Shown here one piece after another: positions 11,985 through 22,082 of a stretch of DNA of 64,000 nt. Source of the DNA: Takakia lepidozioides. Lineage: Eukaryota; Streptophyta; Takakiopsida; Takakiales; Takakiaceae. The notes under the pieces were generated by a model. That model searched no databases. It was not told where the DNA came from and saw only the letters and a program-made list of their open reading frames with translations. The stretch spans positions 59,873,053 through 59,937,052 of the forward strand of contig CM060732.1 of the NCBI GenBank assembly GCA_030704615.1, written 5' to 3'. Made by a program: the position numbers and the translations under genes. Position 1 is the first letter of the stretch. Every line of letters starts with the position of its first letter.

Positions 11985-12340
11985 CCCGCGATCGCGGTTG
12001 TCCCACCATCGTGCATGCCTTCATGCCCCGATTCTAGGGCTTGAGTCCCTGTCTGCCCCCTATCCCACCAGCTCCGCTTGTCATTGTACATTGAGAAATG
12101 CCACACCTTGCGATCGCGGTTGTCCCATCATCGTGCACGCCTTCATGCCCCGATTTTAGGTCTTGAGTCATTGTCTGCCCCCTATCCCACCAGCTTTGCT
12201 CGTCATTGTACATTGAGAAAAAGCCACACCTTGCGATCGCGGTTGTCCCACCATCCGTGCACACCTTCATGCCCCGATTCTAGGTCTTGAGTCCGTGTCT
12301 GTCCCTATCCCACCAGCTCCGCTCGTCGTCTCTCATGATC
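11985..12340. repeat. 122-bp tandem repeat, about three units
   Basis: The motif GCGATCGCGGTTGTCCCA recurs with period 122 then 123 bp (its ATCGCGGTTG core starts at 11991, 12113 and 12236). Each unit also carries CATGCCCCGATT and CCCTATCCCACCAGCT. The frames it generates on both strands are repetitive and unlikely to be genes. Confidence 0.75.
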
Positions 12341-12348
12341 AGACTCGA

Positions 12349-12720
12349 CACTATAAGAAAACAAACATAGCTCTGTCATGTTTGTCTTTCACGATCAAAC
12401 TCGACACAAAGAAAACAAACAAATGCCACAATGGCAGGGAAGACAAAAAAAATGCAAAGTCCCCTCACTCATGACTGGATGGATGAATGTAGCGATAGAT
12501 GGATGGATTTTGGGTTTTCCATCAACACACAAACCACTAAAGTTTTTCACCACAAAAGTAATACCAATCACTGGTGTGTATGTAATCACTAACACGTAAC
12601 CACTGGCCGAGTGGTTCCAACCATTGGCCGAGTGGTTCCAGTTACTAAATGGTCTGTAACCACTCACTCTACACCACTCTCAAAGTGGTACCAATCTGAT
12701 TTTGACATGTTACTACCAAT
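12349..12720. repeat. Second CACTA-like terminus with AGTGG subterminal repeats
   Basis: CACTATAAGAAAACAAAC at 12349 resembles the terminus at 8507 and is in the same orientation. It is followed from 12,530 by repeated GGCCGAGTGGTTCCA, ACCACT and AGTGGT motifs. It may be a nested relative or part of one rearranged element. Confidence 0.35.
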
Positions 12721-13389
12721 GTGACAACAAGAAAGTATCAAAAAACAGATAACAGAGACGAGGAGTATCCAAATTCCACAAAAAAGTATCTAGAAACAGG
12801 TCCAGATTCATCCAAGAGGGCCGGATTCCAAGCTCAAGATTACCTATGATTCCCTGTGGAAGGATAGCTACAAGAAACCTGCATGGGTAGATGGTCAACT
12901 GGAAGCCGAAGCAGCATCGGCACAATTAATAAAATCAGGCACTGCTAGTCAAGGCATTCTTCAACACATTACACCATGTTTTTCCCTCTTATCAGAGTAG
13001 CAGAGGCAATTGGGCATAGGAACTAGTGTGATAAGTTGAGTTGGGTATTTCATGGTCGGTCAAATCCTCCATGGGTCATGACACAAGGTCAAGGACACTG
13101 TGGCGAGGGCACCTTCTACTTTGACCTATTTCAGCTTGTTTTGCCCTCTCATCAGGCGCAGATTCAGCTATGGATTCATAGGGATTGCAAAGAGTTTGCG
13201 TGCTCTACATCTGCACCTTGATGCACGTTTGCAAATACAGCCGTTTTATTTTCCTCATGTTCCCTCTTGGCAGCAATTAATTCTCATGTACATGGGCAGA
13301 AGAAACTCTTGCTTTAAAATCTATAAGTTGCATGTAAATTGTTTTTGGAAGTTGTGCCACATTCACGATGACGGGTCAAGGCCTGGTAT

Positions 13390-14205
13390 GAACTAGGGTA
13401 TCAAGAATCAACCAGGGTATTAAACAACCCGACTAGGCTGGTATTGGCTGGTGTAATACTAGGGTTAATAACCAAACCGCCTGGTACGTACAATTCCAAT
13501 ACCTAGGTCAATACCCAACATAGGCTGGTATGACAAAAGCAATACCCGTGCAATACCCATATTATGGGCAAAAACAAGGACTCTACACATGGTATAGGGT
13601 TGTACACAAGTCATGGGTAAGGGCATGTCCAGCCCAAAGGGCCCGCCACTATATATTTTTTTTTAGTACATGTTGGTAGGGCAATGTCGATTTGGCATTC
13701 ACAACCTCAAAAATTAGTGCTAATTTTTAAAGAATTGGCCGGATGATGCGCGGACAGATTGCAAGGTTGTTGAGCAAGGGATCATGGATTTCTTTTTGTC
13801 GGAATAAGATTGATGAATATGAGGACCTCATTGCAGATGCTTGGCACGTTTGAGACAATGAGGCTTGCAATCAGTTTTCTTCAAACAAAGCTCACTTCTC
13901 TTTGCGTACTAAAATCTGCAACATTATTATGTAATGCAAAGTCTGAATTTTGCAGCAGAATATTTAATTTCTTTGTGAAATCAAGTCACGGTATGCTTCT
14001 AAATGAAAGGCATATTAATGATTTGGCGGTTATTATTTATATCCGGGCTGATAACCCGCTAGTATTACAATTGGAATACCCCTCCTATTGATACCCTTCC
14101 ACAAATAAAAAATCATATTACTATTGAAAACAGGTGGATATTAAATTAAGTGAATATTCCAATACTATGGAACCGGCTGGTATTGAAAAATAATACACCG
14201 TCCAA
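13390..14205. repeat. Dispersed repeat rich in GGCTGGTATTG motifs
   Basis: Several copies of GGTATTGGCTGG, CAATACCC and AACCGGCTGGTATTGAAA lie here. The right end (ACTATGGAACCGGCTGGTAT near 14,165) recurs inverted at about 63,470, which identifies a dispersed family. No coding content recognised. Confidence 0.4.
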
Positions 14206-14658
14206 ATAGTATTGCATATCGCCTCTACATGCTGGACGCGTCCCGCTCGCCTTAACAATCGCCACTACATGCGCAGACGCGTAACTTGTCGCGCCCACCA
14301 TCGTGAGTTGCCGTGCAACTCATACTCCCTCGCCTTCGCTCGGGTCTGTAAAGCGTGGGGCTGTGTGAAGCTTTGTTTGAACATCCCCCGTACATCCTCT
14401 TCTGTCTCTCTCCTTCCATCTTTTGTTCTCTCTTCTGCCTGATCTCTCGTCTTCTTTTCTCAGAAAATGGTAAGATTAGATTGATCACATTATCTTTTGA
14501 AGGGCTCTGTGCGTGGGAAGCTGGGCTCTGTCGCCGGGCCTCTCGTTCCTTTAGTGCAGGCTCAACGAGTGGCTGGTGCCGTTCCTTTCTGACTCTTTCT
14601 CAACGTTTCCAGGCCAGGAGCAGAAATTTCCCTCAAATATGCAGGCATTCACAGAAAT

Positions 14659-17600
14659 ATGGGAAACAAGATAACTCGCAGGAGCCCGACTTATATAGAA
14701 GATCGCTACATCCGTCCTGATCAGGGCTTGTACCCGCCCAGAGATGTGGACCAACGCCAGCATGGTCGCCTCATTCTTGATGCGAAGCTGGCGCCTCGTT
14801 ACCCTGGAGGAGAGGAGCCCGCAGTGGAACTGGAAGAATGCCCCATCTGTTTCCTGGTATGCTCATTTGACCTTCCTCTTGTCGAATTGGAATTATCTCA
14901 GGCGTCTACGGCCATTTATCTCATTTCCTTACCCAGGAGCATAGAATCTGGAGACCATTTCATTGAACTTGCCGAATAGGTGCCAGTAATTATTGTGATA
15001 TATGTCGCGTCTTTTGTGATGAATTCGCTAGGATTTCCGTCTTCGCTATGTGGAAAGGGGGGCGAAAAAAAATTCACGGCTTGGTGGAGTAACGTGCGTT
15101 ATCAGCTTGTTTCTTGGTATAAGCTCTCATAAACTGCTGAATGTACCCCTTAGTTCGACAATAGAGTGGGTCACGGAAGTATTGGTGGAATGAACCTTGA
15201 CCAGTCTTCAAGTCTTCTGGTGCACGAGGATACCAAATCCTGCATGACTCATTGTTCGATAAGTGTAGATGGGATGTGGAGGTATACCTCTGAAGCGTAA
15301 GCCCCAGATAGTGAGTGAGATAGAGTGTTGGGCTCATCGCCCGCTTCTCACACCAGATTCTCCAAAATCAAGCCAACGTAACATGAAGTAAATTGATAAA
15401 CCTGTAACAGCAGGTCCTCTGGGAAGAAATTAATAACCAAAGCTAACACTAAATTTCATATTAGGGCATACACATTTTTCCATTTAGTGTTGAAAGTTCA
15501 TTCCAAAATGTTAGTAAAAGCAGGATGGCTTGTAATGTCACACTGGGGTTGGGGTAAATTTCTGAGTATCACCACCTTTTCTGAACTTTATGTAGGAGCA
15601 CATGTTGAGTGGCTTTCAGCTTGATTTGGAAGATGTCAATCTCACAGGTTTTAGAAGGTAGTGTCAGTTTTGATCACGTAGGAGGCCCAGGCAGACAGAG
15701 AGATCAACAAGAGGATGGCAGGATGGGCTGATGACCTAGTGGCATGGTGGTTTTTGGAACAGAATTATCCAAGTCTTAATCGATCCAAATGCTGCTCCAA
15801 GGGCATTTGCACTGGTGATCCAATTGCTCCCTTTTCCTTCGTTGGAAACATCTCGCAACTTCCTCCTCTCTCTCTCTCCCCTGCCTGTTTCAAGGTAAGT
15901 AGTGTACTACCGGTGTCAACTCCTAACAAAGGTAGGTTCTGTCCCTTTGTGTTCCGCTCAAACTGAGCGCGGGGTATTAATGGCCACAAGGCTATGGCAA
16001 ACAACGTCTTAGCACATTCTCTCTCCCCTGTTTGGCGCCGTACAGTTTCCTTTTTTTCCCATCAGCCCTTTGAGCTTCCTGTGCATCTTATAAAGTTTCT
16101 TTCCTTTCTTATTTTAGCTCTATCCTTACAACTTTTGTTAACAGAGTAACCTCATGCTGAAGAAATGTGTGGAGTTGTTCCATGGGGATAAAGGAGAGGG
16201 TATAATTTGCAGTATGCAGGATCAGTGCAATTGTCTGCATATGGTAACCCTTCTGTTTCATTTCGGAAATTTACTAGGTGAAATGAATTGTAAAGAATAA
16301 TGCAAAAGAGAGTAACTCTACTTTGATCATTTGGCTGTTTGAATATGATGTGCCATTCAACGAATAGTCCGAGCCAGTCAAAGGGGTATACCTTCAATGA
16401 TGTGAATTTACACTTGTGAGGGTATGTTGTCCAACAGTGGCCTTTGCTAGAGAACTGCTGGAGCAGCTATGCTGTGAAAGAGGCGGGACTTGTTGGGCAA
16501 GTTGTACTAAGTGACAATGTCAGCTTGCAATTTGCATAATTTATACCTGGTCTTGAGAAGCAAGTGTCTCCGAGTACCTTTCGGAAGAGCGCCTTGACAA
16601 AAGCAGCACCTGAATTCTGCACTATTGTATGCATAACGATCAACTGATAGGAGCGTAGCCAGAAGGCCTGGAAGATGTCAGCTTGATCTGCATGCAACCT
16701 TCGAAATTGTCTAGGAATGTTTGCCACCATGTGAATTTATAAAAGTAGTTCTTTTTCTTCATCTCCTGTCAGAATTACAAGGCAGTATCGAGAGTCAGGC
16801 CAACTTTTCACATTACCAAGCAAAGCAATGGATAGACATTGAAAATATTTACATGTCCTTAGAGGTGCAACCTACAGAACTTTGACATGGGCCTGTTGCT
16901 TGGCTATTTTGCAGAGTGCTTTCTTCAGATGAAGTCCCTACATGGGGCTCGTCCAACACCGTATCCTTTGCAGCTCCTCGTGTTGAGAGCTTCGAAACTA
17001 CTATATTTGGCTTTCTCTGTGGGTGTAGTCTAGTGGTTCCAGTGATCCATCTTAAGAGGAGCCTATGTAGGGATCATCTAGGGTCAAATAGAGGGGGGAG
17101 AATGAACAACTGGAAAACGAGAAAATGTCCTTTCTTTCTTACCACTAGTTGCTGATCCAATAAAGAGTCGCCCTTTATGATGTCAGTACGGGGTGTTGAA
17201 TGAGATGACAGTAGTGCCCGAATTCATGTTTAGTGCATCAACTTCGACTTCATGCTTCACTTTCGCTTGCCTTCTCTGAGGCCGCTTGATTTGGTACTAT
17301 GATATGTCGGTTCTTTCTGGTTGTACATTGTCAAATTGGGTGGATACCACTTATCATGTCATTTGAGTCGAATTTCTTTCTCTGACCCAATTTCGGAAAA
17401 TCTCCTAAATGTGGGACTGCTAAAGATGCCCTTTCTGCAATACACCCAACTGTGCTGTTGAGTACCGAGGTGCCAAGACCCTGGAGGAGAAGGCTGTTGA
17501 GCAAGCTGTAAGTACTTAACAAGTTGCTCTTTCTTCAACTTTCTTTGGTGTGAGTTTCCTTTGCTGGTCTTTACAGTTAGCGAGGAAGCTACATTTATTT

Positions 17601-17764
17601 TGAGGATTCGTGCCATATGAGAAGTCCTCTGGAGTATTTGAAGATTATGGATTGATGTGGCTGGGATTGCCAATTCCAGGAAGAGCAGAAAGTGATAGAG
17701 GCTAAGATTCGTATGCGGCAGCAAGAGCTCCAGGATGATGAAAAGAGAGAACAACAAAGGGTTC
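14659..17764 (+). pseudogene. Truncated copy of the DA2-like RING ubiquitin ligase gene
   Basis: Exons corresponding to exons 1-5 of the intact gene can be read at 14659-14856, 15763-15814, 16915-16960, 17426-17507 and from 17680 to about 17760. They encode the MGNK start, [27 protein letters not shown] and [19 protein letters not shown] parts. The frame then meets a deletion and a stop (codon TAA at 17791-17793) just before a hAT element. Replacements at otherwise conserved sites (QHG for KLR in exon 1, R for C in LAPCYPG, altered last codon of exon 3) suggest loss of constraint. Everything after the basic coiled region, including the C-terminal ligase body, is absent. It is a partial gene duplicate rather than a retrocopy, because introns are kept. 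Confidence 0.8.
15905..16015 (+). repeat. LINE family B 3'-end fragment, shared by both duplicate copies
   Basis: Reverse complement of the family B 3' end (AGGTTCTGTCCCTTTGTG ... GGCAAACAACGTCTTA). The same fragment occurs at the matching place (43,310-43,425) in the other copy, so it was inserted before the segmental duplication. Confidence 0.55.
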
Positions 17765-17795
17765 GTAAAGTCTGTCATAGCCAGCTTATGTAATT

Positions 17796-20255
17796 CATAG
17801 TCACCGCGAAGGGAAAACGAGTTCACAAAAACAATTCTTGAAAACGTCAAAAACTGGAGTTCTCAAAGAAGAGGAAATTGGAAAACGGCATGAGCAACGA
17901 ATGAATTTTATTCATCACAGTATGAGCACACATAATGCTACATACATAGCTCAAATCTCTTCCTCGCTATCCTCACTCTCTGACCAGTCTAGAAACTCGT
18001 CTTTATAGTAAGGGTCAAAAACTTTATCTCGCAATCGAATGTTGCTAAAAGCATATACAAGATCAACTGCTTTAGAAGAAGTCAAACCATTGCGCTTTTT
18101 AGAATGAATGTATTCAAATGTACTCCACTTTCTTTCACATGAAGATGTTGAAGTAATTTGAGCAAGAACTCTAATAGCAATCTTTTGAAGCTCTGGAGTT
18201 TCAGCCCCATAAGACTCCCACCAAATATGACCTGCAACTTCTTTGGCCACCAATGATGCAGCGGGATCAGAAAACAATCCTTCCATGTTACGAAATGTAG
18301 ATAGTTGCTTCTCCACTAGAACCTGACTTTGAACATCAAGATAGAATTTGTCCCGGATTATACGACACCCTTTCATAACCTCCTTGTCTCCCGCTTGACC
18401 CTTTCCTCTCCACTCGGGGTCTAAAACAAATCCGGCACAATGCAGTGGACTGTGGATAAATAACCATCTGTCCTGCAAAATGTCCACAACTTGTTCCTTC
18501 TTCTCTGTTGACAGCCTGGATAAGCTATGCACTTTTTCAATGAGCTGATCCATTTTCTAATAAAATTTTCCCATTGTTGGCATGTTAGAATCAACCATGC
18601 GCAACAGGGTGAACATGGGCTCTGAAATCTCAACAATGAGCTCCAAGTTCTTCCAAAATCTAGGAGCCAGTAGGTTATCAGCAATTGTTTCCCCCTCCGA
18701 GCTGCGTGACTGGTCCCAATTGTGCCATTCCCTACTAACAATCATTTGTTGAAGTGGTGTTTTCACCTTCAACAATCGTTCAAGCATGATGAAAGATGTC
18801 CCAAATCGTGTCTCTCCCGGTTTGAGGAGCTCCAGTCCTTTGTCTCTCAAAGAATACTCCCAAAAAAAAGCTTGACTATGGTGATGATTTGTGATAAACT
18901 TCACCACAGACTTTCCTTCTTTGACAAATGAAGAAACCCACTCTAAGTTGTCAATGTCCTCGAGACACAAATCAAGGCAATGTGCAGTACATTCTGAAAA
19001 TGTAACGTGAGGGTACTTCTCTTCTATGAGTCTCCCGGCTCTCTTGCAGACAGCTGCATTGTCTGTGACAACCTGAACAACATTTTGAGACCCTATCTCC
19101 TCCATGACATCTATCAACTGTTGTGAAATGTACTCACTTGTTTTTTCTTGTCCACTCGTATCAATAGCCTTCTTGAAAAACTCTCATTTGGGTGATACAC
19201 ACAGTGCATTAAGTAGAGGTCTATTGGTGGTATTAGACCACCCATCACAAGTCAATGTGCATCCGGTTTTGTTCCAAGACTCTATGATGGGTTGTAAGTC
19301 TTTGTTCAACTCTTTTCTGAAATCCTGCAACAAAGTGGTGCACAACTGCTCTGAACCAGGTGCTTTATAACCTGCCCCATAGTTCGAAATGGCTGATATC
19401 GTATTCTGAAAATATGGGGTCCTTGCATAGTTGAAAGGAACCCCACATGAGTAATAGAAACGTACAACAGCTTGGTCTACATCTTGTTTTCACATCTTTG
19501 CAGCTTGCCAAGATGCAACCAATGTAGGTTGTGAAGCACTCAATGATTTCTTACTTGACAGGGAGGCTCTCTCCTCTGTTTTTCTCTTGGTAGTTGCTCT
19601 CTCTAGGTAATTCATTTTGTCCACAACTACCCTCACAGGTGCTAAAATCTCCTCACTGACACTGGTGCACACCTCAATGTTCCCTCCTCCAAAATAATGC
19701 TCTCTAACACGACCAACAGACCCTGCCTTGAATTCTTTTCCACAATGTTTGCACTTGACTTCCCAGCATTTTCCATGCTGGATTGGAGCATTGATACAGT
19801 CAACCAATGACCATTCAAGTGCAGGGCTTGGAGGAAATTTTGGTGCTCTCTTCCTAAAAGAGGATGCAACATTGTTGTCCGAACTAGTGCAGGAGTTTAG
19901 AGAAGACATGCTTTCCTGACAAGTGGGACTGAGCTGAATGTTGTTTGCTGCCACGCAATAATGATTCCACGCCACTCAACAGCTACCTCGCTTGTGTTTT
20001 TCCTCACCCACCAGCATGAATCTGCCTCCCGCAACGCGCTCTCTCTCGTCGCAGACTGAGTAATTGTCTGATTTCAAAAGAATCTGCTCTAACAGGGTTC
20101 TAGGGTTTGTTGCCCGATTTTTCATCCATTCAAATTTTGGATGAAAAACTTATCATCCACCCCTAAACGTTTTCTTTACGTTTCTTTTTTTTTACACCAA
20201 GGAACGTCAGAAACGACGTTCTCCTAAGTCACTTAGAGCGTTCACTGTGACTGGG
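17796..20255 (-). mobile_element. hAT DNA transposon, 2,460 bp, with 8-bp target duplication
   Basis: The element is bounded by a perfect 8-bp direct repeat ATGTAATT (17788-17795 and 20256-20263) and imperfect terminal inverted repeats (left CATAGTCACCGCGAA; right end, reverse-complemented, CCCAGTCACAGTGAA; 11 of 15 match). The paralogous locus at 45,886-45,893 has a single ATGCAATT with continuous flanks, that is, the empty site. The interior holds one decayed hAT transposase frame on the minus strand. All three features are diagnostic of hAT. Confidence 0.92.
17951..19975 (-). pseudogene. hAT transposase (BED finger, DUF659, hAT dimerisation), broken
   Basis: One reading frame of 675 codons runs from 19975 to 17951 and is broken by three nonsense codons only: TGA at 19490-19492, TGA at 19184-19186 and TAG at 18557-18559. 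The first part has a BED-type zinc finger (CKHCGKEF, then H and C). The middle has the DUF659 core (CDGW, VVTDNAAVCKRAG, ECTAHCLDLCLEDI). The end has the hAT C-terminal dimerisation region (SSCERKWSTFEYIHSKKRN). An active enzyme would excise and reinsert the element through its terminal repeats. No frameshift is needed to join the parts. It cannot make full-length protein as it stands. Confidence 0.9.
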
Positions 20256-20385
20256 ATGTAATTTCAGACGGGATACTCTGAGACATGTGTCAAGGTCATG
20301 GAATCCCTGGGGCTTGGGTTCTACGGTGTGGGTGCTTAACGGCGTAGTCCTTTGTGCACTCAGAAGACCCCAAGACTGTGAAAAC

Positions 20386-20756
20386 TATTGGAGGTTTACA
20401 GTACAGCTTATAGTTAAACACTACATTACATTTAGTATAGCTTGTAGTTAAATACTTCATTAGGTATGCTGACTTACTATTCATCTGTGCTACTACTTAG
20501 TGTTAAATACTTCATTAGGTTTAGTGCTACTACTTAGTGTTCTTCGATTGGTTTCGATGCTTCTTGATTCTTACGTTAGGTGTTCATGCGTGGTAGTCTC
20601 TGCTAGGGCTCATGTAGCTTGATTGTTTACTACTGCTCGATGACAGTTGATTAGTGTTAAACATCTGATAAATGACTCTGCAGTAAATGTTTTGCTAACA
20701 TTGTAGGCAGTTTCCTTGAATGCTCTTGATTGATAGCACGTTCTTGAAATTCTAAA
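20386..20756 (+). repeat. Copia 5' LTR
   Basis: Starts TATTGGAGGTTTACAGTAC and runs to the primer binding site. Contains an internal duplication of TTAAATACTTCATTAGGT that the 3' LTR lacks. Shares at least 285 bp in direct orientation with the 3' LTR. Confidence 0.75.
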
Positions 20757-20769
20757 GGTTATGGGCCCA
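20757..20769 (+). other. Primer binding site complementary to initiator tRNA-Met anticodon arm
   Basis: GGTTATGGGCCCA directly follows the 5' LTR. It is complementary to the anticodon stem-loop of eukaryotic initiator tRNA-Met (around GGGCCCAUAACC), the internal primer site used by Drosophila copia and by some plant and algal copia elements, rather than to the tRNA 3' end. Confidence 0.6.
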
Positions 20770-20880
20770 CTTACATAAAGTGAACTAGAATTTTAGTGTC
20801 AAGTTTGTTGCTACTGTGCGTACATGTAGTTACATGTGTGTCAGAATTCATCTCAGTTTTAGCAATGTTTTTGAACGGAA

Positions 20881-21930
20881 GATTGATGGATCTTTCACGA
20901 GAGTTGAACAATATTGAGCGGTACTGTGGTGATGATTTTCACCTCTGAAAAATGCAAATGCGGGCTATATTTGTGGCCAGGGATCTAATTGAAATCGTCG
21001 AAGAAACCGAAGAGGCCAATGATGACAAGCAGGCATGGCAGAAGTGTGATAGTATTGCTGTCAGCCTCCTCTATCAGTCGATTGAACGGAAATACTTACG
21101 GCAACTACAAGGTTGTGAAACCTCTGCTTAGATCTGGGAGCACTTAAAGATTAATCATGAGCATAAGGCATCCGAGAATGTTCAGTCTCTTCAGACAAAG
21201 TTCTTCCTATCGAAATTATCAGAGAGACAAGATATTGCTTCTCATATTGGAGAGCTAGAGTCTATCATCCGTCGTCTTAAAGACCTTGGAGATCCCGGAT
21301 TCAGTGAGAGTCTGTTAATGACCAAGCTTATCAGCAACCTGCCTAGGAATTATCGACATCTCAAGACTACTTGGAATAGTGTACCGGATGAGAAAAAGAC
21401 TCTTGAGATGCTCACATTCCGCATCCTCAAGGAGGAAATAGCTCTCAAAGAAGATGAAATAGAACTACACGCTTTCTATGCTCACAAGAATAGTGGAAGC
21501 GGTGGGAGTGCCGGACAATCTGGAAGCAATGGGGGTGCCAGACAATTTGGAAGTAGAGTGAGTGGTGCAAAACCATATCTCACACGAACAGAAAAAGCAA
21601 CGGCGACTTCACATTGAAAGTCTTAAGCAAAAGACGCGTTGCGGAAACTGTGGTGAAGTCGGTCACTGCCACCGTGAATGCAAGCAGCCTAACAAAGAAC
21701 GGGCTCCCAAACCTGAATCATCGAAACATCATACGTTTATGGCTCACCTGAGCACGGAGACCTCTAACGATCCTACAAATGTTTGGTTCGCTGATAGTGC
21801 TTGTTCACAACACATGACAGATAAGAGACACTGGTTTAAGAATCTAAAACCGATAGATGGACCAGGATGGAGAGTTCATGCAATCAAGGATATCTCTACT
21901 GCTGTTGTGGCTCACGGTGACATTGTGTAA
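20881..21930 (+). pseudogene. Copia gag with zinc knuckle, and protease start
   Basis: A gag (UBN2-type) sequence begins near 20,881 with in-frame stops (TGA about 20,946; TAG about 21,130) and continues through ELESIIRRLKDLG and KLISNLPRNYRHL. After a shift of frame at about 21,590 it gives the zinc knuckle CGNCGEVGHCHREC (C-x2-C-x4-H-x4-C) and the protease active-site motif WFADSACSQHMTD. Function would be capsid assembly, RNA binding and polyprotein cleavage. Broken by at least two stops and one frameshift. Confidence 0.8.
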
Positions 21931-22082
21931 ATAATGAGTGGCACACGGGAGTTCTGCATGACGTGCTTTACGTTCTAGATTTGCGGAGAAATCTATTTTC
22001 CATTGCTTCAGCCACGTAGAAAGGTATCATTTACACAACAGACAACCATGGCTGCACTCTTAGTCATCGTGGAGAAATCATC

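Larger units (their letters stand above)
14345..20335 (+). repeat. Segmental duplication, left copy (pairs with 40,320-45,955)
   Basis: From about 14,345 the sequence runs collinear with 40,320 onward: 5' leader, exons 1-5 and introns of the DA2-like gene are shared at high identity, ending at 20,335 against 45,955 in an intron. Differences are mostly discrete: a LINE and a LINE tail only in the right copy, a hAT element only in the left copy, and about 685 bp (right-copy 45,174-45,858) missing from the left copy. Confidence 0.85.
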
